From positions 7,662 to 25,945 of the forward strand of contig NWUY0300013600.1 of NCBI GenBank assembly GCA_004151065.3: 18,284 nt of DNA, written 5' to 3'. Each line of letters begins with the position of its first letter. Position 1 is the stretch's first letter. Source of the stretch: Larix sibirica. Lineage: Eukaryota > Streptophyta > Pinopsida > Pinales > Pinaceae. Below are positions 1-9,602 of the stretch, one piece after another. The notes beneath the pieces are model-generated. The model had not been told where the DNA came from. It worked only from the letters and a program-made list of their open reading frames with translations, and did no database searches. A program made the translations under genes and the position numbers.

Positions 1-415
1 TGTGTGTTAGTTGTAATTGATTAGCATATAGGGTGACCAACAAATACAAGTTCATTTTTTTTATTTTTCCATGGTTCGACTTAAGGGATTATTTTCCTAT
101 TTAACATAATTGTCATTAAAAGAGGTATGGAATCACCCTTAGGGACTGCATCTTAGACCCCGATGACGGGGCTTATGTCATGATGCATCTATATATATAG
201 CCTCGAGTTGATATACAATATCATGTGGCCAGATATTGCATTGTACTTGCTCATTAGAAGAAGAAAAAATTTGGTCATAGAACATGATTTTTGGATTTTC
301 AAGCCATCTACTCTACAAAATGTAATTTGGCTTTAGCCTATTTTGAATGTGATTCAAGATTTTACCAAGAGCTAGAACACCTGGAACTACAGTAGGGGAC
401 TAACATAATCTATAA
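1..415. other. Unassigned AT-rich sequence
   Basis: No reading frame, RNA gene or repeat could be supported here on either strand. The stretch has short AT runs (for example around 190-200) and scattered stops in all frames. The retrotransposon on the minus strand ends near 812, so this is flanking or unrelated DNA. The expected integrase and 3' LTR of that element are not recognisable here. Confidence 0.5.
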
Positions 416-550
416 GAATTTGATTTGGGTGATATAGTTTGGGTCAGTTCTATCAAGAGAAATGACCCTTCCTGGCATGCTCAAGTTATCAATTACGTGC
501 AAGACGCTCCATGTTTAGGATTAATTGTTTATCCTTCTACCTTTATGTGA
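416..550 (+). pseudogene. PWWP-like exon-sized fragment (tentative)
   Basis: A short open stretch (frame beginning at 419, stop TGA at 548) reads FDLGDIVWV, a short insert, then SWHAQVI and a DAP-containing tail. This resembles the start of a PWWP domain, a chromatin-reader module that usually opens with GD(I/L)VWA or GDIVWV and has a W-W-P-A-Q/G-V-I strand. Here the second Trp and the Pro of that strand are replaced by His, so the aromatic cage would be damaged. The frame is closed upstream by TAA at 413-415, immediately followed by G, which could be read as an exon edge. No further exons were found nearby. The call rests on about 25 residues and could be chance; it is best treated as a decayed exon or captured fragment. 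Confidence 0.25.
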
Positions 551-811
551 TTTTTTTGGCCTATTATCATCCACTAATGAAAGAGTGTATATGCTATTCT
601 AAAGGATTGCATTGTGTAATGACCTGCTCTACCTCAAATTGTTGGACTTAGTTATGTTAAAAAATGGAGGCGTACTTGAGTGGTTGGCGAATTTTTTCTC
701 TTTCCATTCTATTGTGGGTGATGTAACAGGCGATCTACATGGACTCCAAAAGTTGTGTTTCATTCATATGAAGTCTAGTGATCTTCATGTCGTGAAAATA
801 TATGCTAATTC
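551..811. other. Unassigned sequence next to retrotransposon truncation
   Basis: There is an open frame at 612-818 on the plus strand, but it has no recognisable motif and I do not call it a gene. The minus-strand retrotransposon homology stops at about 812-815; continuing its frame gives no RNase H or integrase motif. This is the flank of a truncated element. Confidence 0.4.
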
Positions 812-1900
812 ATCTTAATTCATTTGTCCATTTGACCCCATTATCCTTTTTCAGCATGTTGGTAATGTTTTTCACAATCTCTAGAATATTTGGAATCAAC
901 CTTCTTAAAAGGTTTATTTTGCCAAGGAATGACTGTATTTCTTTTTTATTTCATGGCAGGTCCATTAGCTTTATAACCTCCACTCTGTCAGGATCAATCT
1001 TGACTCCTTTGGAAACGATGCGACCTACCAACTTTCCCTCTTGCATGGCAAAGTGATATTTTTTAGGATTTAGGGACAACCCAAATGTCCTGCATTTGTT
1101 TAAGGTTTGCTTAAGGTGAGTTAAATGGTCATCATCAGATTTTGATAAACAGACATGTCATTTAAATAGATAACTATAAACTTGTCAATCTCTCCTATAA
1201 AGGTTGTGTCCATTACTCTTTGGAAGGTGGCCCCTGCATTCATCAACCCAGATCGCATCTTGTCATGCATAAATGTACCCCAAGGTGTTGTGAATGTTGT
1301 CTTATCCCTATCATCCATCTGCATGGATACTTGGTTATATCCTGAGAAACCATCCATCATGGAAATTTTGCTGGCCCCTACCACTTTCTACAAAATATGG
1401 TCCATATTGGGGAGGGGGAAGTTATCTTTTAAGGAACATTTGTTTAGATTTATGAAATCTACACAAACTCTGATTTCCCAACTATTTTTTCTTATAGGCA
1501 CTAAATTGGCCACCCATTTTGAATATTCGAAAGGATTAATGATATTGGCATCCAATAACTTCCTTACCTCCTTTTCAATAATAGGTAGCAAAATGGGGTT
1601 GGCTTGTCTCAACTTTTGCTTGAAAAGATTAACTCCCAGTTTCAGGGGTATTCTGTGTTGTATGGAAGCAGTGTCATAAGTCTCGAGATCCTCGTGCTCC
1701 CAAGAAAACACATCTATGTATTATTTAAACGGCTTAAGGTATCTCTGCTTGAGGTTTGCAGTAAGGAATTTAGATAACTTGATCAATTTAAGATCATGTT
1801 GACTGCATATGTTAAAATCTTCTACATCTTCTGCTTTAGGATGGATAGTAGGCTTGCTAGAGATATCATTTTTATCAAATAATTGTTCCAAAGGAACCAA
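812..1900 (-). pseudogene. Ty3/gypsy reverse transcriptase domain, broken
   Basis: This is the reverse transcriptase part of pol, which copies element RNA into DNA inside virus-like particles. The minus strand shows a pre-RT linker (KGLVPLEQLFD near 1890, DVFSWEHEDLETYDT near 1700), the KQKLRQANP and IEKEVRKLLDA segment, CVDFINLNK (family: CVDFRNLNK), the FTTPWGTF and LMNAGATFQRVMD blocks, and the catalytic box at 1157-1168. That box reads YLND where the family has YLDD, so one metal-binding Asp is lost. A TAG stop at 1388-1390 interrupts the frame at a position where Gln is usual (HIL-stop-KVVGA). One base appears missing near 1144-1150, just after the catalytic box; beyond it the next frame gives the thumb and connection motifs LNPKKYHFAMQEGKLVG and IQSFLGKINLLRR. 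A TGA sits at an expected Arg near 928-945. Homology ends near 815. Confidence 0.92.
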
Positions 1901-2189
1901 TCCTTTCAGTATGAAATTATTTTTTAACTATTGAATTTTGTGACTGGAAATGTGACTGATAAATTTTGGAATTGGTTGCTCATCTTCTTGAATTAATCCC
2001 TCATAATTTGTGTCTTCATCTTGATCTACACATGAAGTGGAAAATTCACCTATCATTTTAATGAATCTATTTATCTTTTGGTTGTCTTCGAATACCTGCA
2101 AATATTTCTGATTATCTAGGATGGATGGTTTGTATCACATCTAAACTTCATGTTTGAGCTTTTTTTCCATGGGGGGCTTGAATGTACTA

Positions 2190-2634
2190 GCAACTAAAGC
2201 GAATGAATATGCATGTTGGTTCATTTCGCTTGGAACAACAATTATGTTAAAAGCATGAAAGAAATTATCAATTAGGTCCCAAACTTGATTCTATAATTCC
2301 TCATCCTAGGGTACTTTTTTTTTAAATGTTTTTTTATTTGTTGTACCACCAGCTTAGAGTCCCCAAAAACTGAAATTTTTGTGATTCCCATCTTCTTGGA
2401 AGATTATAAACCAAGAATTAAATTAGTGGCTTTAAAATTGAGCTTGAATAGGGAAAAAATTTCATTGTTAAGGGAAATCAAAATCACTCCTGCCCCTGAT
2501 TCTTCTTCAGTTGATGATCCATCAAAGAACAACTCCCAAATCTGATTTAGACTTGCTAGAAAACCCTGAGCAATAATATTTGTATTTGAACGGTCCTCAT
2601 AATCCTCATTTACTGAAAGAATACAACATCCCAT
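2190..2634 (-). pseudogene. Additional (archaeal-type) RNase H domain of Tat-like element, upstream of RT
   Basis: RNase H removes RNA from RNA-DNA hybrids during reverse transcription. The frame has IWELFFDGSSTEEESGAG (first catalytic Asp in FDGS), then VILIS, a stop (TAA) after LILGL, then MGITKISVFGDSKLVVQQI with the FGDS catalytic Asp. Further on, a region near 2190-2270 reads WDLIDNFFHAFNI and then NQHAYSFALVAS, matching the end of the domain where N-x-x-A-D-x-L-A is usual; the last catalytic Asp is replaced by Tyr or Ser. The WELFFDGS and FGDS-LVVQQ style is that of the extra RNase H of plant Tat elements, not of the standard gypsy RNase H. It is in the same frame as the protease upstream, with one TAA at 2641-2643 between them. 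Its place before the reverse transcriptase is notable. Confidence 0.8.
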
Positions 2635-2640
2635 GTCTTC

Positions 2641-3060
2641 TTATACAGCATTATATAAAGGATAGCTTTTTGGGCTATTTTGGTCACTCAACACATAGGC
2701 AAGCTTAGCTTCTTTGTACAACATCTTGTTCTCTCCTACAAAGATTAGGACAATGGCATACTTCATGTCCATTTGCAAGGTTCCTCCCAAATTATTTTCC
2801 CAAATTCTTGATAAGAGCATCCCATACTTAGCAGGCACATCTTCTAGTACCACGTCCATCATGATACTCTCTATGGGCAACTGGCCCAATGTGATTACCA
2901 AGTCTTTAATCATACCCATACATTTAACCTTCCTGGAGTCAAAACTGTATTAGTCATGGTATGGCCTAGTTATCTCTAAACTCAATTTCTCCATTATAAC
3001 CTTAGGCATCAAATTATGGGAAGCCCCTGAATCTAACATACAATTGTGTAGTAATTTGTC
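2641..3060 (-). pseudogene. Retrotransposon aspartic protease region
   Basis: This part of pol would cut the Gag-Pol polyprotein. The motif LDSGASHNLMPK lies at about 3004-3040 on the minus strand, with the catalytic D-S-G-A at about 3022-3033. Downstream are VIMEKLSLEITRP, then a stop (family position unclear), and an open block to 2641 with VITLGQLPIESIMMDVVL, DVPAKYGMLLSR and WENNLGGTLQMDMKYA. These follow the usual order of a pepsin-like retroviral-type protease in Ty3/gypsy elements: active site, flap region, then the DIP-x-x-YG-x-LLSR segment. The frame continues into the RNase H after a single TAA. Confidence 0.85.
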
Positions 3061-3799
3061 ATGTATATTGAGTATTACATAAAAAGGGGTTGAGTATATT
3101 GAGTAATTTATCAATATTTTTATCTTTTGTCTGATTTATAGGGGTGCTTTTTAGAGGAGGTGGACTTTCTTGGTTTGCAATAGAAGGTCTTGGTTTGAGG
3201 TCATATTTTCTATGCAGCTCTACCTATAAGGTGTCAGCAAAAAATATGTATTTAGTTTATGACATCTCATACTCCCCATTCATTTGTTCATGCTCCTAAT
3301 CATATATTATTTTGCAGTGAACTCTCATAATCCTCTAGGTCATACCTCTTGGGTTAGATTAATAGTGTCATCCTCATTTTGCAACAACTGTATTTCATCT
3401 AGGGGTCCAATATATTCTCCATCTTGTGTGAGGCCTGCAAAATTGTTAGGCTCTAATTGAATAGTTCATAAGGCACAATACTTGCTAAGGTTTTGTGAAT
3501 TGGGTAGAAAGCTAAGTGGGCTTGATCGTGGGGAAAACTCCACAGTAAAGCGTGCTTGAGCTAGAGGAGCCATAGTTAAGTCTTGATTTACCCGAAGGTG
3601 ATGATTGATGCTATGCGATTCATTTTGCTAGTCTCAATCCCACTTCTTCACGACGCAATGAGTGTAAAGTGGACTATTCAAAAAAACATGAGAAATTGGT
3701 TAGTTGTGACTATACTCATGGGATATGGGTCATAGATTAATGACTTACACTACGCATATTAAATCCCAAATAATGATATATCATTATTATTATTACTAT
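3061..3799 (-). pseudogene. Gag C-terminal to protease linker, heavily decayed
   Basis: This stretch lies between recognisable gag and protease. Short readable pieces occur on the minus strand, such as LTQDGEYIGPLDEIQLL near 3400-3440 and a polar, proline-containing piece (KYDLKPRPSIANQESPPPL) near 3160-3220, but stops and frame changes are frequent. A CCHC zinc knuckle, common at the Gag C-terminus, was not found. An AT-rich ATT/TTA microsatellite-like patch lies at about 3777-3802. Confidence 0.6.
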
Positions 3800-4990
3800 T
3801 ATTTCTCTCACATGGGGTTGAATATGTTGATCCTCATTCCTCCTCTCCCTGTTCATGATATGAGAGTTGAAAGGCGTTATGTACTGGTTTGGGTTTATTA
3901 GTGCTCCTCCTTAAGGAGATCTGTTTGGATTATTCCCTTCCACTTCAAGTCTAGCTAGATTGTTAGATAAGCTTTTAATCACCCTAAACATTTCCTCAAT
4001 TTTACAATATTGAGCATCTATGTTTATCCCAGAGGTAGTAGCTTCCTCTTTATGCTTTCTTATGTCTGTATAACCCTAATCCTATTTATATTTTAGCTTG
4101 CATGAAGTTGTCATCTTTCCTTCTACATCCATGCATCATTTTGCATGATGAGTAGGGTTGTTAGCCTCCTTTCCATGAGCATCATTATGAAGTCAGGATC
4201 AAAATCCCCTGCATAGGTGACTTTTGTAGTTACTTGGGAGGATTTGATGTCTACATGGATCTTATTGTATAATTTGTTAAACCTTTTGTTGAAATCCCCA
4301 ATTGCCTTTGCATTTCTCTTCTTTAAGGAAGCGAACTTGGTCAAGTAATAGAGATGGTCTATTCCCCCCCCATTGTCTCATGAAAGCAGTTTCAAGTACT
4401 AACCAAGAAGTAATGGATGTTGCAGTAAGGCTCTAAACCACTTCCTGACATCACCCTCGAGGGTCTAAACAAACAACCTCATAAAGACATCATCGTACTC
4501 AATGAACAAATTATCAATGAAGTCTTGAAAGGCAAACATATGCTCATTAATTGTGGTGGTATTTTCCCCATCAAATTTGGGCGGGATTTTGAGGTAATTT
4601 TCAGGTAAATTGTGGAGGATTCGAGGGAGATTCAAAGGCCCGTACCTAGCAGTCACCTAGGGATTTACTGGTGAAGGGGGGGTGGATTACAAACTCCTCC
4701 TCCTGCTGCCTCCACTAGGTGTTGCAGAATTTGATTATTGGATTCAAGGATTATATTAATCTTTGGATTTGTGAAGACGGGTGGTAAGGAATATTTGTTG
4801 CTCTGGGGAAAATTCGGAGGTGAATCTTGTAGATCAATTAAGGGTGTACTTGTAATAGATAGTGGAGACTAGGTGCCCTGTGGAGTATTGAAAATGTAGG
4901 ATGCTTGTTTTAACTTTAAATGAAAAGGAGAAGAAGGATTATTCTTAGGATTACCTGAGGTTTGGGAAAGGTGTCTCTAATGCGTGTTCT
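3800..4990 (-). pseudogene. Ty3/gypsy Gag capsid polyprotein, broken
   Basis: Gag forms the particle that packages element RNA. From about 4990 the minus strand gives a proline- and asparagine-rich N-terminal part (NPKNNPSSPFHLKLKQAS, then PPNFPQSNKYSLPPVF) with two TAG stops. The retrotransposon gag domain follows from about 4660: YGPLNLPRILHNLPENY, PPKFDGENTTTINEHMFAF, FIEYDDVFMRLFV, stop, TLEGDVRKWFRAL. After a frame change come YYLTKFASLKKRN, FNKRFNKLYNKI and FDPDFIMMLMERR (4123-4344). A C-terminal piece with IEEMFRVIKSLSNNLARLE lies near 3930-4010. The stop after MRLFV is TAG where Gln is usual (VQTLEG in relatives). The WFR segment and the HMFAFQDF block are typical of the Retrotrans_gag family. 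Confidence 0.88.
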
Positions 4991-5200
4991 CCGAGTAATG
5001 AGCTTTTCAAGATCTTAAAGAGTATGAAATTATGTATATGTGGGATTAGCTCTGGTATGCCACCTTTTAGATGTCAGATTTGCCTTAGTGGAATCGCCAT
5101 GTGAACTTTGAATAACCTAGTGTCTAACTCTTGTCCATCGTCAAGAATCAAATCTTTAATTGTTTGTCATGCCCAATGAAAAATAGCTTTGATTTCTTCA

Positions 5201-5218
5201 TCCCTAGAAACGGCGCCA
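5201..5218 (-). promoter_or_regulatory. Primer binding site (tRNA-Asp type)
   Basis: On the minus strand the sequence TGGCGCCGTTTCTAGGGA agrees with the complement of the 3' end of plant tRNA-Asp (TGGCGCCGTTGCCGGGGA as I recall it) at 15 of 18 positions, with the first ten bases perfect. It sits seven bases inside the LTR edge at 5226 and upstream of gag, as expected for the start of minus-strand DNA synthesis. Confidence 0.8.
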
Positions 5219-5987
5219 GTTTTCATGTTAACCCCTGAGATGTTCCAAGGTTGTGTGGAACCATGCTAGGGGACAATGAGATTTAATTTTTACATATTCA
5301 AAGCTCTATATTTACTGAAACATAACGTTCGATTGATTATAGTTTGAAATTTACAGATACATAGGACTTAAGATAGATTGATTACCAGGGATTATACTTT
5401 AGAGTCATTTTTCAAGTATATGTTCAATAATAAATCTAGAGGTAAATGGAGAAACTTATTGAACAAACGAATTATGTGAGGTATCACTAAGATCAATCTT
5501 ACACATTCAATATGACATAATATGTACTGAGCAGTTAAGAATTTAGTAATTTAACAAAATGTAAATGAGATCTTGATGAAATGAATTAACACTAGTAGCT
5601 AGGACATCCGTATGTAGAACAACAAGAAACCTTCATATACCATTCAACAAAACAAACATTAACGATGAATATAGGTCATACATATGAAATAGTTATGCCA
5701 CATATAATACTCAAACACATTCATGCAACTAATTGGTGGAAGAGCAGGCTACTCAAAGCTTTATTATATCAAGAAATATTTATAGAAGCAATAGAGGATT
5801 TATAATTACATAAGAAGAATACATTCATATAGAGAAACGTTACAGGATAACATATACTTGAGATCTGAATCTAGTGAGATTTCTTTCATGTATACAATCG
5901 ATCTAGTAATAAATATCAAGATGATCCTGCAGTTTCTCAGGAGTCCCTCTCAAAAATTGCATAACCCCTCTTGGGGTGCGAATTTCT

Positions 5988-5995
5988 CTTTTATA
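5988..5995 (-). promoter_or_regulatory. LTR TATA box with adjoining hairpin
   Basis: The minus strand reads TATAAAAG, immediately preceded by a C-rich tract and followed about 10 bases later by a perfect short inverted repeat (ACCCC-AAGA-GGGGT on the minus strand, 5964-5977). RNA start would be expected near 5960-5968, so the hairpin lies around the start of R. This would be the promoter for the gag-pol RNA. Confidence 0.6.
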
Positions 5996-6016
5996 GGAGG
6001 GGGGGGCGAGGGGGAG
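5996..6016 (+). other. G-rich tract with quadruplex potential beside the LTR TATA box
   Basis: The plus strand has GGAGGGGGGGGCGAGGGGGAG, which holds enough closely spaced G-runs for a two- to three-tetrad quadruplex, on the template side just upstream of the TATA box. Whether it forms is not known from sequence alone. Confidence 0.45.
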
Positions 6017-6384
6017 TCCTGATACTACTTGTATGAGACTGCCCTGCTTCTTGAAATTGCCTTGTTTTACTTTGACTTCTCAAATTGTCCCTTTCTCCTG
6101 CTAATTATTTTGCCTCTTTGTTGGAATATTGTTTCCTACTTTGCAACTGCCTAACTGTTTTAATTAACACTGTTGATTGTAGCCATGTTGTGGGGATGCT
6201 TGCCCCAAGGTCTATGCTACTGTTGAAATTTTCCCTTGAGATGACAAGACTACTTTGTTATACTTGGAAATTCGATGCCATATTTTTCCCGTGGGATATT
6301 TATGGGTTCTCATTGAATTCATTGCCATCTCAGCATTTGTAAAATTTTCATAGGATATGGGTAGCAAATTTTTGAAAGTGATTT

Positions 6385-9300
6385 TTAAGCTATCCCATAG
6401 CTCAAAATCTCGGACAAATTTTGGACGATGGTTGTCCCTTTCAAGATCTCTTGCAAGCCTTCGAATTTATGCTCTTCATTCCTTTTAGTATTTAACGTCT
6501 CTTGGTAGTTTGCTTGTTTGTAGAGGTCCAGATTTCCATCCTAGAGGTGAGGTATCCCTCTTGATATTGCATCATTGAATAGGCCTTTGAAGAAGGCAAT
6601 TTTTGATACAATGATGCTTATTCTTCTTTGGGATCTATTCATCAAGTTTCTCTTATTTATTACCTTATTTTCCTTTGTGATCAGATAGGTTATGTTGGCT
6701 TCCCCCAAATATTCTAGCTACTTCTCCATCCTACTATTTAGAAACTTGATCACATTGATGGAAATACAGACTTTGATTCAAGTTCATCCCTTGTCCTTTT
6801 TATTTATGGTGTTGCACTAGTTTAAAGCTCCATTTCATTCTAGATCAATTCAAAGTAGTCCCAATTATGGATGACTTCTTCATATATTTTGTCCCATAGT
6901 GATTTTTTGGCTCCTTTAAGAGGGGTGTTCGTTATCATCTTTTTATTCAATAATCCCACCTATTGTTGTAGGTCATCTATCTCTTACTCCAAATGATCAA
7001 TGAGATCTTCTTTCTCCTTCATGTATGCATATAATTCTGTGATTTTATGGTCTTTCTCCCCCATACACTTTTTTAGGTTACCCACTTCTATCAATTTATT
7101 TGTCATATCCATTAGATTTTTTCTAACCCCTTCAGTGGGCTGAGGGGTGGCCTGAGTAGTTATGGTGGCTTTTTTTAATTCCATCCTTGAAATTTGGAGC
7201 TCAAAATTATCCACTTTATGCATGTACTCCTCCATCGAGGATTTAAAATACAACATATGTTAGTGTGTTTTTTTCCTTTTCATCTTGTAGTGTTGTTAAT
7301 TCAAGAGTTTGAACATGTTTTATGTCAAGCACCTTAAGCTTTTTTTAGCACAACAATCTCATTATCCTTATATTGAATGAGTGACTACACAGGAATAGGA
7401 TCATGGGGGTTGGCTCCCAATGTGACAATATTGCTTTCCAACTCCTTAATGGTTAATTGCTTGGCCCTAATGGCCACCCTTTCTTGTTTGAGCTACTTTT
7501 TTATTTTTTGTACTACATACTGCATTTTCCTAATGTTAGCTGAGGAATATAGGACATCTTTATATAACAATTCTCCTGACTTCCTATAAAAGTATACCCT
7601 ATCCACCAAGTTGAATTGGCCAAATTTGAATTCAAATTGGGTGGCCTTGTAATCATCATACATTTTTGCTGCAGGGACTTTAGGCTCTAAGACTGACATC
7701 TTGAAGGTGCCTTCCTTATGGTCCACTACAAACAATAGTTTACTTTCTGTCAAATCCATCCACTCTTTGGGGTATGTGTTTTTCATTATATCTACATTCC
7801 TCCTCTTATGTATGTATAATGTGAGAACAAGTTGGGTTGAGACTAGGCTGATCCTGTAGAGGAAGAGTTAGCTTGTGCTGCAGTGGTGGCCAAAATTGTT
7901 GAGGGGAAGTGTTCTATGGTTACCATTGGCATCTTTGTAGCTGCTTTTTGCAAGTTGGAAGTTGCCTCTAACCCATTGGTAGATTCTTCCACTTCTGCAG
8001 CCTCCATTATTGCTTGTTGATCACCTGTGCACTATTTTATCCTGGCTCTTTTGCTGGCAAGTTCAACCTCGGGCTCTTCTATTCCCATGTCTATTTGGGT
8101 ACCTGAAGTTGTTCTTTTAGTCCCTATCTCTTGCTTGTAGGGGGTAGGGATGATTGTATGTTGGCTTTCTTCTCTGGAATCCTTTCCATGATCTTACTTC
8201 TTAGTGTCAAACCACACAATTGCATTTACTTGCTCCTAGGTCTCCATATTTGCTACAGCCTCCCACTTTGGTGTGGCTTATAAATATAGGTTGAATTTTT
8301 GGTTTCTAGCCTTTTATTATATATGACCTAGTGTGGGTCATATGTCCATTTCTATGCTTTGTCCAGATTGAGTTGTTTTAACTTTTCTTCCACATGTCCC
8401 AAGGAATTCCTGGTCTTTGCTAAGAATGGGCCCACTTCCTTGGGCAGCTTGAATGTTATGGGATGATTGAGCTTCACAAAGTGTATAAGGTCTAATAGGA
8501 ACCTCTGCATACTGTACTCAAGATCAAATATCTTGGGGGTGAAGAATGCTGGCAGACAATATGGTTCCTCCTCAAAACCCTAGATCCTTATAACAGTATT
8601 GTCCTCATAGATGAAGCAATCCCCAACTCTGGTGTCTAGGATTAATTGCAAAAGTTCTATGAATGAGGGAAACGCCATGGGTGGTGAAGCATTGTGCATA
8701 ATGAAATAAACCAAAGGCACGACTTTGTCCATAAAGGACTTAAAACCTTAGTTTATAGGTTGCTTGAGGACTAGGCTAGTCAAGTCATATATTGGTAGTT
8801 GTGCTCCTGTGAGATCCTTTGTTGTCAACTCTAGGGACTGAAAGTATGGTGCATTACGGTATAGGAATAGAGATAGTAGGTATGGTGGGCATCTAAATAT
8901 TTTCAGAGTATGAAAATTCTAAAGTTGGTCATGGATGATGTCTACTAGGTATTGACAGAGGTCAAATTTATAGAGCGTAATGCATGCTAGTTGGGTAAAG
9001 GTGGCTAGGAACCCTAGCATGGTGTCATCCACTACCCTATCATGATCATACTCCAATACAAGGTAAATTAGGGTCAGGTATTTTCTCGAGTTTTATGAGA
9101 AAATGGATGTTTTGTATTGCGGGGGATTGGTAGGGACTAGGGTATCCTTGCTTAGGTGGTCGGTCAGCAACTGGATTTTTTCTATTGGGGTCAAAGCTTG
9201 ATATGTGGGTGCCAGGGCTTCATCATCTAATGGATACAGGATTGGGTGATTAAGGAATCACAACATCTAGGATAGGGCTTCCTTAGAGATGACGCAGAAT

Positions 9301-9602
9301 TCCCTAGTGCCATCTAAGGATAATGTTGCTCTCCTCTCAGGCGAGTAATTAGTTGTGCACTAGGTCAAGAATTCAAGGAAGTGAATAGTTTGTGGGAAAA
9401 TTGCCCAGGCGAGGTTTGATTCCCATAGATGGCAGAAGTTGTTCCCATTGGCATGGTTATCTTCAGTTTCTTTTATCAGGTGGTAGAGGTCTATGGAGAT
9501 GGATAGGTCAAAAAAATATGATTCTTGGTCAACAAGATAATATTCTTTAGTATTAGGCCTAGCTCGAGCTGGAGGAGGGGTGGTTTCGACTGGGGAGGCC
9601 AT
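6385..9602 (-). pseudogene. Very long decayed accessory ORF of unknown family (about 1,070 codons)
   Basis: I do not recognise a named family. The start is the ATG at 9600-9602 (context AAAATGG), giving MASPVETTPPPARARP and then EYYLVDQESYFFDL and NNFCHLWESNLAWAIFP. The same frame can be followed without a frameshift to about 8270, broken by nine stops (six TAG, two TAA, one TGA). Readable parts include LGFLATFTQLACITLYKF, VVPLVYFIMHNASPPMAF, FKLPKEVGPFLAKTRNSLG and KWTYDPH. A polar Ala/Ser/Thr linker follows (about 7800-8200). After a frame change a second block spans 7493-7786 (WMDLTESKLLFVVDHKEGTF, FEFKFGQFNLVDRVYFY). Next is a charged region with heptad character (6984-7256) that looks like a coiled coil, and a tail near 6385-6620 (KRNEEHKFEGLQEILKG). 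It lies upstream of the LTR in the same orientation, so it may be an accessory ORF of a related retrotransposon. Confidence 0.65.
6984..7256 (-). other. Coiled-coil segment of the accessory ORF
   Basis: This open stretch has spaced hydrophobic residues on a charged background: SMEEYMHKVDNFELQISRM, LMDMTNKLIEVGNLKKCM, KITELYAYMKEKEDLIDHL. This is the pattern of a heptad-repeat coiled coil, with one Thr/Pro break in the middle. It is a piece of the decayed ORF described above rather than an independent gene; it is back in the same frame as the N-terminal part, while the 7493-7786 block is in another. Confidence 0.55.

Larger units (their letters stand above)
812..5218 (-). mobile_element. Decayed, 3'-truncated Ty3/gypsy LTR retrotransposon (Tat-like), internal region
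   Basis: Reading the minus strand from the primer binding site, the order is leader, gag, linker, protease, RNase H, reverse transcriptase, in colinear spacing without large inserted blocks. The gag style, the DSGA protease and the RNase H with FFDGS and FGDS motifs point to a plant Ty3/gypsy element related to the Tat lineage, whose members carry an additional RNase H. Many in-frame stops and a few frameshifts make it non-functional. It ends abruptly at about 812, shortly after the reverse transcriptase connection region, so the usual gypsy RNase H, integrase and 3' LTR are missing. The lineage call is inference from motifs; the gypsy assignment is firm. Confidence 0.9.
5226..6050 (-). repeat. 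5' LTR of the gypsy element (outer edge not resolved)
   Basis: The inner edge is placed at 5226, where the plus strand begins TGTTAACCCC (the minus-strand LTR thus ends in ...TTAACA), next to the primer binding site. A TATA box at 5988-5995 and a possible AATAAA signal at 5760-5765 on the minus strand agree with a U3-R-U5 layout. A short inverted repeat (GTTCCA ... TGGAAC, 5242-5263) lies near the U5 end. No second LTR copy was seen in the window, so the outer edge cannot be fixed; coding-like sequence of another frame runs to about 6385, which suggests an edge near 6050-6390 unless the LTR is giant and includes that ORF. Confidence 0.55.

Noticed and set aside
1182-1679. 165-codon open frame on the plus strand
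   Set aside because: It is the antisense shadow of the reverse transcriptase on the minus strand, which shows clear family motifs.
2714-2953. Plus-strand open frame opposite the protease
   Set aside because: It is antisense to the recognisable protease region and has no motif of its own.
5047-5062. Sequence resembling the complement of a tRNA-Met primer binding site
   Set aside because: The match is imperfect and it lies inside the leader between a much better tRNA-Asp-type site and gag, so a second primer site is not needed.
6085-6342. Plus-strand open frame of 85 codons near the LTR
   Set aside because: No motif; the minus strand in this stretch reads as a weak continuation of the long ORF or as LTR U3 sequence.
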